The translations under genes were made by a program, and so were the position numbers. Shown one piece after another: positions 43,832-52,081 of a stretch of DNA of 61,184 nucleotides (its first letter is position 1; every line of letters begins with the position of its first letter). The notes under the pieces were generated by a model that saw nothing but the letters and a program-made list of their open reading frames with translations, was not told where the DNA came from and did no database searches. Source of the stretch: Fusobacterium perfoetens ATCC 29250 (GTDB lineage: Bacteria > Fusobacteriota > Fusobacteriia > Fusobacteriales > Fusobacteriaceae); NCBI RefSeq assembly GCF_000622245.1, contig NZ_JHXW01000013.1, positions 1-61,184 on the forward strand, in the 5' to 3' direction.

Positions 43832-44758
43832 CTATTTAACTCTATAAGTTTTTATTCCTTTATAATTGATTATATTAAATTTAGAATCCTTTTCAATTTT
43901 ATTTATCATTTTATCAATTTCAGTAACTTTTCTGCTTTCTAAAAAACTTCTTAATTCAAATTGATTCATAGGATGTCTTTTACAAAGACTTAATACAGCC
44001 TCATAATCATCTAGTATTTCACTAAAGAAAGAGCCAGAACTTAACATATCAATAGATATTCCACCTAATTCTTCAACAGCATATTGCATTTTTTCTTTAC
44101 TAATCATATTAACATCTGGTTCAGCAGGTGGTCTAACACAAGTATTAAGATAAACTCTTGTATATTTTATTTTTTCTAATAATTTTTTATATTCAGCAAT
44201 AGATTCTTTACTATCATTAATACCATCAAGTAACATAATTTCTAACCAAAGTTCACCTTCATATAGATGAGAAAATTCGATAATTCCTTTAAGAGTTTCA
44301 TCAAATTTTATTTTTCCATAAGGTCTATCTATTTTTTTAGAAATTTCTTCATTGTATCCATTGATAGATGGTAAAACTATATCAGCTTCCATTAAATCTT
44401 CTTGAACTTTTTTATCGTTTAATAAAGCGCCATTAGTAATAACAGCTACAGGTTTATCAGTTAATTTTTTTAATTCTCTGACAAGTTCTCCTAATCTAGA
44501 ATAAAGAGTTGGTTCTCCCTCTCCTACTACAGTTACTACATCAAAAACATCTGAATTTTTAAGATAAACCTTAAATTCATTAATAATATCTTCTAATTTA
44601 AAAAACTCTTGTCTTTCATTAGTCATTTTGTTAGTTCTTCCTAATTGACAATAAATACAAGAATAATTACAAGTTTTCTGAGGTATAGGACTAACTCCTA
44701 GAGATTTTCCTAGTCTTCTAGAAGGAATAGGACCATATACAAATTTTAAAGTTTCCAT
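43832..44758 (-). CDS. Radical SAM protein (COG0731-type) with C-terminal winged helix
   Basis: 308 residues starting KFVYGPIPSRRLGKSLGVSP, followed by the cluster motif CNYSCIYC (CxxxCxxC) that binds the 4Fe-4S cluster for S-adenosylmethionine cleavage. GEGEPTLY is the glycine-rich SAM-binding stretch. Residues about 235-308 look like a winged-helix tail (MNQFELRSFL, VTEIDKMINKIE). The family lacks an assigned substrate as far as I know. It is first in an operon with pyridoxal kinase. AGGAGG precedes the ATG. Confidence 0.85.
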   Translation of the reverse strand: METLKFVYGPIPSRRLGKSLGVSPIPQKTCNYSCIYCQLGRTNKMTNERQEFFKLEDIINEFKVYLKNSDVFDVVTVVGEGEPTLYSRLGELVRELKKLTDKPVAVITNGALLNDKKVQEDLMEADIVLPSINGYNEEISKKIDRPYGKIKFDETLKGIIEFSHLYEGELWLEIMLLDGINDSKESIAEYKKLLEKIKYTRVYLNTCVRPPAEPDVNMISKEKMQYAVEELGGISIDMLSSGSFFSEILDDYEAVLSLCKRHPMNQFELRSFLESRKVTEIDKMINKIEKDSKFNIINYKGIKTYRVK

Positions 44759-44864
44759 ATTTTCCTCCTTTAAATAAATATCATTTCGCTCAATTATATC
44801 ACAGAGTTACTAAAAAATCTATAATATAAATTTTAGGAAAAAATATTTTTTATCAAGAATTTAA

Positions 44865-44886
44865 TTTTAGTACAAAAGTACTAAAA
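44865..44886. promoter_or_regulatory. Perfect inverted repeat upstream of the liv operon
   Basis: TTTTAGTAC-N4-GTACTAAAA, a 9+9 perfect dyad, lies about 150 bases before livJ. It has the form of an operator for a dimeric regulator. TTGAAA at 44931-44936 downstream may be a -35 element; a matching -10 is poor (TAAAGT at 44954). Confidence 0.5.
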
Positions 44887-45032
44887 AAATGTGCCATATT
44901 TATTCAATAGAAAAGAAATAAAAAAAAAGCTTGAAATTCCTATAAAAAAGTGATAAAGTATCATCAATCTTTAATTTAAAGACAAATGTTCTTAAAATAG
45001 AAACATAAATTTTAAAAGGGGAAGTGATTTTT

Positions 45033-46187
45033 ATGAAAAAGAAATTTTTAGCATTAATTTTAGCTTTAGGAGTCATATCAGGAATTTTGACAGGTTGTGG
45101 TGGAAAAGAAGAAGTTAAAGAAGATGTTATTAAAATAGGAGTTTTTGAACCTCTTACAGGAGAAAATGGTGGAGGAGGTTCTCAAGAAGTTGATGGAATA
45201 AAATATGCAAATAAAGTTTATCCAGAAGTTTTAGGAAAAAAAGTAGAATTAGTTATAGTTGATAATAAATCTGATAAGGCTGAGGCTTCAGTAGCAGCTA
45301 CTCGTTTGGTAGAAAAAGAAAAAGTTGCTGCTGTAATAGGTTCTTATGGATCTGGAGTTTCAATAGCAGCTGGAGATATATTTAAAAATGCCAAAGTTCC
45401 AGCTATGGGAGCTTCTTGTACAAATCCAATGGTAACAGAAGGAAACGAATTTTATTTCCGTACTTGTTTCTTAGACCCATTCCAAGGTAAAGTTATGGCA
45501 CAATATGCTATTGAAAAAGGAAATAAAAAAGCAGCTATAATAACTCAAATAGGAGATGATTATTCAACAGGATTAGGAAATTTCTTTAAAGAAGCCTTTA
45601 CAAAATTAGGAGGAGAAATAGTTTATCATGGAGAATTCCAAACAAATGAACAAGATTTTAACTCAATATTAACAAATGTAAAAGCTTCAGGAGCTGAAGT
45701 AATATTTGCTCCTTCATCAATAGCTTCAGCTGGATTAATTATAAAACAAACAAGAGCTTTGGGTATTGAGGCTCAAATAATGGCTGGGGATACTTGGGAA
45801 AATATAGCAATAATAGATGTAGCTGGAGAATCAGCTGAGGGAGTTGTAATTTCTACATTCTTTGATGAACATAATACATTAGCTACAGAAGAAGCTAAAA
45901 AATTTGTCAAAGGATTTAAAGAATATTTAGGTGGACCAGATGAAATAATTCCAGCTGTAGCTTCTTTAGGATATGATGCTTATGTAGTAATATTGAATGC
46001 TATAAAACAGGCTGGAAGTACTGATGGAGAGGCTATAAGAAAGGCTTTAGTAGATATGAAAGGTGTAGAAGGAGTAACAGGAGTTTATTCATTTGATGAA
46101 AATGGAGATGCTAAAAAAGATATGGCAGTAATAAAAATAGTAAAAGATGGAAAATTCCAATATATAGATACAGTAGTAGTCAAATAA
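45033..46187 (+). CDS. livJ: Branched-chain/neutral amino acid ABC transporter binding lipoprotein
   Basis: About 384 residues. A signal peptide ends in lipobox LTGC; then the LivJ-type fold: IKIGVFEPLTGENGGGGSQEVDG (N-terminal lobe start, given in part), VAAVIGSYGSGVSIAAGD and AALIIKQ-like helices. It captures amino acids, probably Leu/Ile/Val-like, for LivHMGF. GTG 45024 is in frame, but ATG 45033 behind AAAGGGGAAG is preferred. It is separated from livH by a GC-rich hairpin. Confidence 0.92.
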   Translation: MKKKFLALILALGVISGILTGCGGKEEVKEDVIKIGVFEPLTGENGGGGSQEVDGIKYANKVYPEVLGKKVELVIVDNKSDKAEASVAATRLVEKEKVAAVIGSYGSGVSIAAGDIFKNAKVPAMGASCTNPMVTEGNEFYFRTCFLDPFQGKVMAQYAIEKGNKKAAIITQIGDDYSTGLGNFFKEAFTKLGGEIVYHGEFQTNEQDFNSILTNVKASGAEVIFAPSSIASAGLIIKQTRALGIEAQIMAGDTWENIAIIDVAGESAEGVVISTFFDEHNTLATEEAKKFVKGFKEYLGGPDEIIPAVASLGYDAYVVILNAIKQAGSTDGEAIRKALVDMKGVEGVTGVYSFDENGDAKKDMAVIKIVKDGKFQYIDTVVVK

Positions 46188-46192
46188 ATTAA

Positions 46193-46218
46193 AACCCCCT
46201 CTTTTAAGAGAGGGGGTT
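46193..46218 (+). terminator. Hairpin between livJ and livH
   Basis: AACCCCCTCT (46193-46202) pairs perfectly with AGAGGGGGTT (46209-46218). It is very GC-rich for this genome and no strong T-run follows, so it is likely a partial terminator or RNA-stabilising hairpin giving more livJ than permease mRNA. Confidence 0.7.
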
Positions 46219-46243
46219 CTTAAATATATTAGGGAGGGAAAAT

Positions 46244-47137
46244 ATGGACCTATCAACACTTGTACAACATATTATAAATGGTATTTCATTGGGAAGTCTT
46301 TATGCTCTTATAGCAATAGGATATACAATGGTATACGGAATTTTATTACTTATAAATTTTGCTCATGGAGATATTTTTATGATGGCAGGTTATTTTATGA
46401 TATTTTCAGTAATAAATTTTGGTTTACCATTTTTTATAGCTATTCCTTTAGTATTAATATTAACAGTATTATTAGGGATAATATTGGAAAGAACAGCTTA
46501 TAGACCTCTTAGAAATGCTCCAAGAATGTCGATAATGATATCAGCTATAGGAGCTTCTTATTTTTTAGAGAATTTAGCTACATATTTATTTACAGGAGTA
46601 CCAAAAAGATATCCAGAAATTACTTGGTTAACAAAAATAGTTACTTTTGGTGATGTTTCTTTTCAAGTAGTTACAATAATAACTCCTATAGTAACAATGA
46701 TTTTGTTATTTGGATTGATGACATTAGTTAATAAAACAAAGGTTGGTATGGCCATGAGAGCAGCCTCTAAAGATTATGAGGCAGCTAGATTAATGGGAAT
46801 AAAAATAAATTGGATAATAGGAATAACTTTTGTAATAGGGTCATTTTTAGCAGCAATTGGTTCTATATTATGGGGAAGCAAATATCCAAGTGTTTATCCT
46901 TTAGTAGGAATGATGCCAGGATTAAAATGTTTTATAGCAGCTGTTTTTGGAGGAATAGGAAATATTCCAGGAGCTGTATTAGGAGGATTAACTTTAGGAT
47001 TAGGTGAGGCTTTATTAGTGGCTTTTATACCTAGTATGACAGGATATCGTGATGCATTTGCTTTCATATTATTAATTATAATATTAATAGTTAAACCTAA
47101 TGGATTATTAGGTGAAAAAGTAACTGATAAGGTGTGA
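46244..47137 (+). CDS. livH: Branched-chain amino acid ABC transporter permease LivH
   Basis: 297 residues, mostly hydrophobic. IINGISLGSLYALIAIGYTMVYG and LINFAHGDIFMMAGY at the start, and AAVFGGIGNIPGAVLGG near the C-terminus are standard LivH sequences (the last is the ATPase-coupling EAA-like region). It forms the channel with LivM. AGGGAGGG precedes ATG 46244. livM follows 4 bases after the stop. Confidence 0.95.
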   Translation: MDLSTLVQHIINGISLGSLYALIAIGYTMVYGILLLINFAHGDIFMMAGYFMIFSVINFGLPFFIAIPLVLILTVLLGIILERTAYRPLRNAPRMSIMISAIGASYFLENLATYLFTGVPKRYPEITWLTKIVTFGDVSFQVVTIITPIVTMILLFGLMTLVNKTKVGMAMRAASKDYEAARLMGIKINWIIGITFVIGSFLAAIGSILWGSKYPSVYPLVGMMPGLKCFIAAVFGGIGNIPGAVLGGLTLGLGEALLVAFIPSMTGYRDAFAFILLIIILIVKPNGLLGEKVTDKV

Positions 47138-47141
47138 TATT

Positions 47142-48275
47142 ATGGAAAAAAAATTATCAAATAAGATAAAAAATATATGTACAATAATTTTAGTTATTTT
47201 AAGTATTTTTATATTATTTCTTTTTGATAGAGAAATAATAGGAGATGCTTATTTAAGAAGAATATTAAATTTATCAGCTATCTATGCAATAATAAGTGTA
47301 TCTATGAATTTAGTTAATGGATTTACAGGATTATTTTCATTGGGACAAGCTGGATTTGTGGCTATTGGGGCTTTTAGTGTGGCTGTATTTACAGTTCCAG
47401 AAAAATATATACAATCTATATTTTATATAAAACCTATGGCGCCATGGTTAGTAGAAATGAGATTACCTTTTGTAGTAGCTTTACTTATTGGAGGCTTAAT
47501 AGCTGGAATTTTGGCCTTTTTAATAGGATATCCTATTCTTAGATTAAAAAGTGATTATTTAGCTATAGCTACTTTAGGATTTTCAGAAATTATAAGAATA
47601 GTACTAACAAATATGCAAACTATAACAAATGGAGCTTTGGGAATAAATAGAATACCTCCTATGAGATCTATGTTCATACCTTTTGGAATAGCTGTAATTT
47701 GTATAGGAATGATGGTTTTATTAATAAATTCAAGTTATGGAAGAGCTTTTAAGGCTATAAGAGAGGATAATATAGCAGCAGAATCTATGGGAATAAATTT
47801 AGCTTTACATAAAAATTTATCTTTTGCCATAAGTGCCTTTTTTAGTGCCATAGCTGGGGGACTTTATGCTGCTTTACTTACTACAGTAGACCCAAAACAA
47901 TTTTATTTCACTTTTACATATAATTTCTTATTAATAATTGTTTTTGGTGGAATAGGAAGTGTAACAGGTTCAGTAATAGCTTCATTTGTAGTAACTTATG
48001 GTTTAGAGTGGTTACGTATATTTGATGAACCGTTGATAATCGGTGGAGTCACAATACCGTTTTTTAGAGCTGGACTTAGAATGGTAATATTTTCATTATT
48101 ATTAATGATAATAGTTTTATTTTTTAGAAAAGGACTTATGGGAAATAAAGAATTTTCATGGGATGGAATATATAATTTCTTGTTAAGAATAAAAATATCT
48201 ATAAAACAAAAAAGATATGATAAGATGAGAGTTTATGTAAGAAAACCCTTAAAAAATAAGGGAGGGGATAAGTAA
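47142..48275 (+). CDS. livM: Branched-chain amino acid ABC transporter permease LivM
   Basis: 377 residues with about ten hydrophobic spans. LVNGFTGLFSLGQAGFVAIGA, LRLKSDYLAIATLGFSEIIR and IIVFGGIGSVTGSVI are diagnostic of LivM. An additional basic tail of about 40 residues follows the last span (KISIKQKRYDKMRVYVRK). Its stop overlaps the livG start codon by one base (TAATG). Confidence 0.94.
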   Translation: MEKKLSNKIKNICTIILVILSIFILFLFDREIIGDAYLRRILNLSAIYAIISVSMNLVNGFTGLFSLGQAGFVAIGAFSVAVFTVPEKYIQSIFYIKPMAPWLVEMRLPFVVALLIGGLIAGILAFLIGYPILRLKSDYLAIATLGFSEIIRIVLTNMQTITNGALGINRIPPMRSMFIPFGIAVICIGMMVLLINSSYGRAFKAIREDNIAAESMGINLALHKNLSFAISAFFSAIAGGLYAALLTTVDPKQFYFTFTYNFLLIIVFGGIGSVTGSVIASFVVTYGLEWLRIFDEPLIIGGVTIPFFRAGLRMVIFSLLLMIIVLFFRKGLMGNKEFSWDGIYNFLLRIKISIKQKRYDKMRVYVRKPLKNKGGDK

Positions 48276-49108
48276 TGAGTGTACTAAGATTAAATGATAT
48301 AACAATGCAATTTGGAGGAGTAGTAGCAGTAAATAACTTATCCTTAAATGTAGAAAAAGGTGAAATAGTAGCTTTAATAGGTCCAAATGGAGCTGGAAAA
48401 ACAACAGCTTTTAATGTAATTACAGGAGTTTATTCTCCTACAAATGGAGAAATTTCATTTAATGATAATTGTATAATAAGTAATTTTCCTAAAGGAAATA
48501 TGAAAAAAAATTATAGAGGTGAAAATTTAGGAAAATATACAAAAACTATAGAATATACTCCAGATAAAATAACAAAACTAGGAATAGCTAGAACATTTCA
48601 AAATATTAGACTTTTTAAAAATTTAACAGTATTTGAAAATGTATTAATAGCTACTCATATGAGGTCAAAAGCTAATTTAGTTTCAGCCATTTTTAGATTA
48701 AATTATAAAGAAGAAAAGAAAAATAGAGAAGAAACTTTGAAACTTTTAGAAATAGTAGGATTATTAAGTGTAAAAGATGAAATAGCCAGTTCCTTACCTT
48801 ATGGAAAACAAAGAAGATTAGAAATAGCTAGAGCTCTAGCTACAAAACCAGAACTTTTATTACTTGATGAACCAGCAGCTGGAATGAATCCACAAGAAAC
48901 AAATGAATTGACCAAATTTATAAAAGATATAAAAGAAAAATTTGATTTAACAGTCTTTATGATAGAACACCATATGGATTTAGTAATGGAAATATCTGAT
49001 AGAATATATGTTTTAGATTTTGGAAAATTAATAGCTTCAGGAACTCCTAAAGAAATTCAAAATAATAAAAGAGTAATAGAGGCATATTTGGGGGTAGAAA
49101 ATGAATAA
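48275..49108 (+). CDS. livG: Branched-chain amino acid ABC transporter ATPase LivG
   Basis: 277 residues. Walker A GPNGAGKTT, the LivG-type signature SLPYGKQRRLEIARALA and Walker B LLLLDEPAAGMNP are all present, followed by EHHMD (switch His). An insertion of about 25 residues after the first beta sheet (FPKGNMKKNYRGENLGKY) lengthens it slightly compared with usual LivG (about 255). GGGAGGGG precedes the ATG. Confidence 0.95.
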   Translation: MSVLRLNDITMQFGGVVAVNNLSLNVEKGEIVALIGPNGAGKTTAFNVITGVYSPTNGEISFNDNCIISNFPKGNMKKNYRGENLGKYTKTIEYTPDKITKLGIARTFQNIRLFKNLTVFENVLIATHMRSKANLVSAIFRLNYKEEKKNREETLKLLEIVGLLSVKDEIASSLPYGKQRRLEIARALATKPELLLLDEPAAGMNPQETNELTKFIKDIKEKFDLTVFMIEHHMDLVMEISDRIYVLDFGKLIASGTPKEIQNNKRVIEAYLGVENE

Positions 49109-49817
49109 TGAATTATTAAAAATAACAAATTTAAGTGTAACTTATGGTGGGATTGAAGCTGTTAAGGATATAAGTTTTTCTGTACCAGAGGGAAAAATTG
49201 TGACTTTAATAGGAAGTAATGGAGCTGGAAAAAGTTCTACTCTTAGGTCAATTGTAGGACTGGAAAAACCCAAAACAGGAAAAATAGTTTTTGATGGATT
49301 AATATTAAATAATTTTACAACTGATGAGATAGTTGGCGAAGGTATAACATTAGTTCCAGAGGGAAGAAGAGTTTTTGATAATTTAACTGTAGAAGAAAAT
49401 TTAAAAATAGGAGCTTATTTAAGAAAAGATTCTATAAAAGAGGATTTAGAATGGGTATATGGAATATTTCCTAGATTAAAAGAACGTTTATGGCAAAAAG
49501 CTGGAACTTTATCAGGTGGAGAACAACAAATGTTGGCTATAGGTAGAGCCTTAATGCTTAGACCTAAACTAATAATGATGGATGAGCCGTCTCTTGGATT
49601 AGCTCCCATTGTTGTTCAAGAAGTTTTTAAAATAATAAAAGATATAAGTAAACAAGGTGTAACTATTTTGTTGGTAGAACAAAATGCTAATCAAGCCTTA
49701 AAAGTAGCTGATATAGGTTATGTTATGGCTACAGGAAAAATAGTTATGAAAGGAAGTGGAAAAGAATTATTAGATAATGAAGAAATTAAAGAAGCTTATT
49801 TAGGAAAGAAAAAATAA
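49101..49817 (+). CDS. livF: Branched-chain amino acid ABC transporter ATPase LivF
   Basis: 238 residues. Walker A GSNGAGKSS, signature LSGGEQQMLAIGRAL, Walker B LIMMDEPSLGLAP and switch region LVEQNA are visible. It overlaps livG by 8 bases and ends the operon. No clear terminator follows. Confidence 0.95.
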   Translation: MNNELLKITNLSVTYGGIEAVKDISFSVPEGKIVTLIGSNGAGKSSTLRSIVGLEKPKTGKIVFDGLILNNFTTDEIVGEGITLVPEGRRVFDNLTVEENLKIGAYLRKDSIKEDLEWVYGIFPRLKERLWQKAGTLSGGEQQMLAIGRALMLRPKLIMMDEPSLGLAPIVVQEVFKIIKDISKQGVTILLVEQNANQALKVADIGYVMATGKIVMKGSGKELLDNEEIKEAYLGKKK

Positions 49818-50168
49818 AAAGATATGTATAATAGTAATAATTAAAAAGATTTAAGTTAAAAAAAGAAATAAAATGGTATAAATTAAAATATTGTATTAAA
49901 AAAAAACGATTAATACTTTAAATAAAAAAAGTGTGGAAAAATCTAAAAAAATACTAAAAATATTAGATATAAAAAATAAATAAGTTATCTTTGGTTAAAT
50001 ATAAAAAATATATATTGAAATAAAATTCAAAAAATAAATAAAAATCATTATAAAAATTTATGTATATATAAAACATTTAATTATAATACTTTATATATAA
50101 AAAAGAAATAAAACTAAGAGGTTGTCTTAAAAAAAACAAAAAAAGTTTAAAAAAAAACAAAAAAAAGG
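49818..50168. other. AT-rich gap before the invertible porin locus
   Basis: About 350 bases with almost only A and T and no frame, RNA or repeat that I can support. It separates the liv operon from the porin promoter. Confidence 0.5.
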
Positions 50169-50197
50169 TTTACAAAATATAAAAAATAATGTATCAT
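50169..50197 (+). promoter_or_regulatory. Promoter of the expressed porin (outside the invertible segment)
   Basis: TTTACA (50169-50174) and TATCAT (50192-50197) are 17 bases apart. Transcription would start near 50204, about 60 bases before the ATG, with AAGGAGG at 50249-50255. Promoter, ribosome binding site and first four codons all lie left of the inverted repeat and are therefore fixed. Confidence 0.78.
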
Positions 50198-50265
50198 TAA
50201 GTTAAAGATGGAAAAAATAACACATCTTAAAATAAATTATGATAATTTAAGGAGGAAATTTAATT

Positions 50266-51114
50266 ATGAAAAAATTAGCACTTTTATTAGCAGCAGTTGG
50301 AATGGTATCAGCAGTAGCTTACGCAGCACCTGAATTAAAAGTTACATCAGTAGGACAAGAAATTGAAATAGAAAACTGGTCAAATGGTCCAGATTTAGAT
50401 GAAGTTAACTTATTTAATAATGTTGGATTAGCTTATGGAGATTGGACATTTGGTTTACAAGCTGGTAAACAATGGGCTATAAACTTTGATGATACTAAAG
50501 ATGTAACTAGTAAAAATCATAGATTACAAATAGATGTTTGGAAAAAAGTAACTGATGATTTAAAATTAGGATTTAGATATAGAGGAACTTCTTCTTATGA
50601 TAGATACTATGCTAGATGGGACTGGTCAAATGGAATGTTATGGTCAGCTGGAGATGTTTGGTATGAATCATATAACGGAAATAAAACTGACTGGTTAAAA
50701 ACAGAAATATTCCCAATTGGATTAAAATATGGAGTATTTAAAGTAGGATATTTCTTAAATTATAATACTTTAATGGGTGGAGCAGATGTTAATGATAATG
50801 ATGAATATATTGAACATCAAATAAGAGCATATGCTACTCTTTATAAAACAGATAGATTAACTTTAACAGCTGAAGGTAGATTTACTATTTCTGCTGATGA
50901 AAAATATAATGGAGTAAAACCTCATAGAGAATATGATGATTTTGGAAGAAATAGATTATATTTAGGTGCTGATTATAAAGTTACTGAAAATTTAAATGTT
51001 TATGGAAAATTTGGATATGAATATAGAGAATGGAGATTAGAAGATAACGCAATAGACGACCATACTCAAAAAATATATCAAGATATCATAGTTGGATGGT
51101 CTTATAAATTCTAA
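50266..51114 (+). CDS. Major outer membrane porin A (expressed orientation)
   Basis: 282 residues. Signal peptide MKKLALLLAAVGMVSAVAYA is followed by APELKVTSVGQ and a beta-barrel region of alternating hydrophobic/aromatic residues, ending in GWSYKF; a C-terminal Phe is the usual signal for outer-membrane barrel assembly. It resembles the fusobacterial major outer membrane protein group. Strong AAGGAGG and a promoter precede it. Codons 5-23 lie in a 55-bp sequence repeated in inverted orientation at the start of porin B, so the gene is a fusion point of the invertible segment. A terminator follows at 51128-51155. Confidence 0.9.
   Translation: MKKLALLLAAVGMVSAVAYAAPELKVTSVGQEIEIENWSNGPDLDEVNLFNNVGLAYGDWTFGLQAGKQWAINFDDTKDVTSKNHRLQIDVWKKVTDDLKLGFRYRGTSSYDRYYARWDWSNGMLWSAGDVWYESYNGNKTDWLKTEIFPIGLKYGVFKVGYFLNYNTLMGGADVNDNDEYIEHQIRAYATLYKTDRLTLTAEGRFTISADEKYNGVKPHREYDDFGRNRLYLGADYKVTENLNVYGKFGYEYREWRLEDNAIDDHTQKIYQDIIVGWSYKF
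50279..50333 (+). repeat. Left 55-bp inverted repeat (IR-L)
   Basis: Identical over all 55 bases to the reverse complement of 52866-52920. It begins at the second base of codon 5 of porin A and encodes most of its signal peptide. Identity stops abruptly at both edges (G versus C before, A versus G after), though the next 25 bases stay similar because the proteins are related. Confidence 0.95.
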
Positions 51115-51127
51115 TAAAAAATAAAAG

Positions 51128-51155
51128 GAGAGGAAATTTATTTTCCTCTCTTTTT
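51128..51155 (+). terminator. Terminator after porin A
   Basis: GAGAGGAAA (51128-51136) and TTTCCTCTC (51142-51150) form a perfect stem followed by TTTTT. Confidence 0.92.
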
Positions 51156-51191
51156 CCTAATATACTATGTGAAAGTAATTAAAATAATTTT

Positions 51192-51218
51192 GGTAACATC
51201 TCTTTTGTTACCTTTTTT
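51192..51218. terminator. Second terminator between porin A and invertase
   Basis: GGTAAC (51192-51197) and GTTACC (51207-51212) form a short stem followed by T6 on the plus strand; on the minus strand it follows the invertase stop and may serve that gene also. Confidence 0.7.
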
Positions 51219-51230
51219 ATTTTAACTATG

Positions 51231-51827
51231 TTATTTTTCAATATAATTTTTTATAAATTTTGATAATGTTCCTCTGTCTACTTTTAATTTTCGAGCTATT
51301 TCACTTTTAGAAACTTTTTCTTTTAAAAGTTTTTTTATAGTTTCTTCTTTTCCTGTTAATTTAACTTTTTTAGCCTTTCCTAAAGGACGCCCCAATCTAA
51401 TTCCTTCAGCTTTTTTCCTAGCTAAAGCTTCTTTTGTTCTTTGACTTATAAGATTTCTTTCTATTTCAGCTGATAATCCAAAGGCAAAAGCTAAAACTTT
51501 GCTTTGAATATCATCCCCTAAGCGATAATTATCTTTTATAGTCCATACTCTGCACTCTTTAGTCATACAAATATTTAAAATTTCCATTATCATAAAAAGA
51601 TTTCTTCCAAGTCTAGAAAGTTCAGAATAAATTATTAAATCTCCTTTTGTTACTTTTTTCAAAAGTCTTCCTAATTTTCTTTTGTCATAATTTTTTGTTC
51701 CACTAATAGTTTCTTCAATCCATCCATTAATAGTTAGTTTTTCTTTTTGACAAAACTTAATTATTTCAAATCTTTGATTTTCAACAGTTTGTTTATCACT
51801 ACTAACTCTTATATATCCATATACCAT
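51231..51827 (-). CDS. Mpi-type serine DNA invertase/resolvase
   Basis: About 198 residues. The N-terminal catalytic domain begins MVYGYIRVSSDKQTVENQ, with the nucleophilic Ser in the YIRVS motif; ELSRLGRN holds a conserved active-site Arg, and FAFGLSAEIERNLISQRTKEAL is the long E helix region (described in part). Residues about 155-198 are a helix-turn-helix (SKSEIARKLKVDRGTLSKFI). Size and wording of the N-terminus resemble the Mpi invertase of Bacteroides fragilis. Start ATG 51827 follows AAAGGTGGGGAA; a longer frame starts at 51842. It lies between the two porin genes and is the natural enzyme for the 55-bp repeats. Confidence 0.9.
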   Translation of the reverse strand: MVYGYIRVSSDKQTVENQRFEIIKFCQKEKLTINGWIEETISGTKNYDKRKLGRLLKKVTKGDLIIYSELSRLGRNLFMIMEILNICMTKECRVWTIKDNYRLGDDIQSKVLAFAFGLSAEIERNLISQRTKEALARKKAEGIRLGRPLGKAKKVKLTGKEETIKKLLKEKVSKSEIARKLKVDRGTLSKFIKNYIEK

Positions 51828-52029
51828 TTCCCCACCTTTCACATAGTTATTATATATTTTAATATTTTTTTGATAAAAATAAAATATATAAATTTATGTA
51901 AATATAAGTTATTGCCTATTATTAGCATTAATTTGGAAATGGCTAATTGTTATTTTGTAACTTTGAATTTTTACTGAATATGGATATCTAGAATTTTAGT
52001 TATAAGTTTAAATGAATAACAAGAGAAAA

Positions 52030-52049
52030 AGAGAGACCGAAGTCTCTCT
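52030..52049 (-). terminator. Terminator after porin B body
   Basis: AGAGAGAC (52030-52037) and GTCTCTCT (52042-52049) pair perfectly; on the minus strand the loop is TTCG and a T-run follows. It ends 33 bases after the porin B stop. Confidence 0.9.
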
Positions 52050-52081
52050 AATATTTTCCCTTATATTAAATTTTAATTAAA

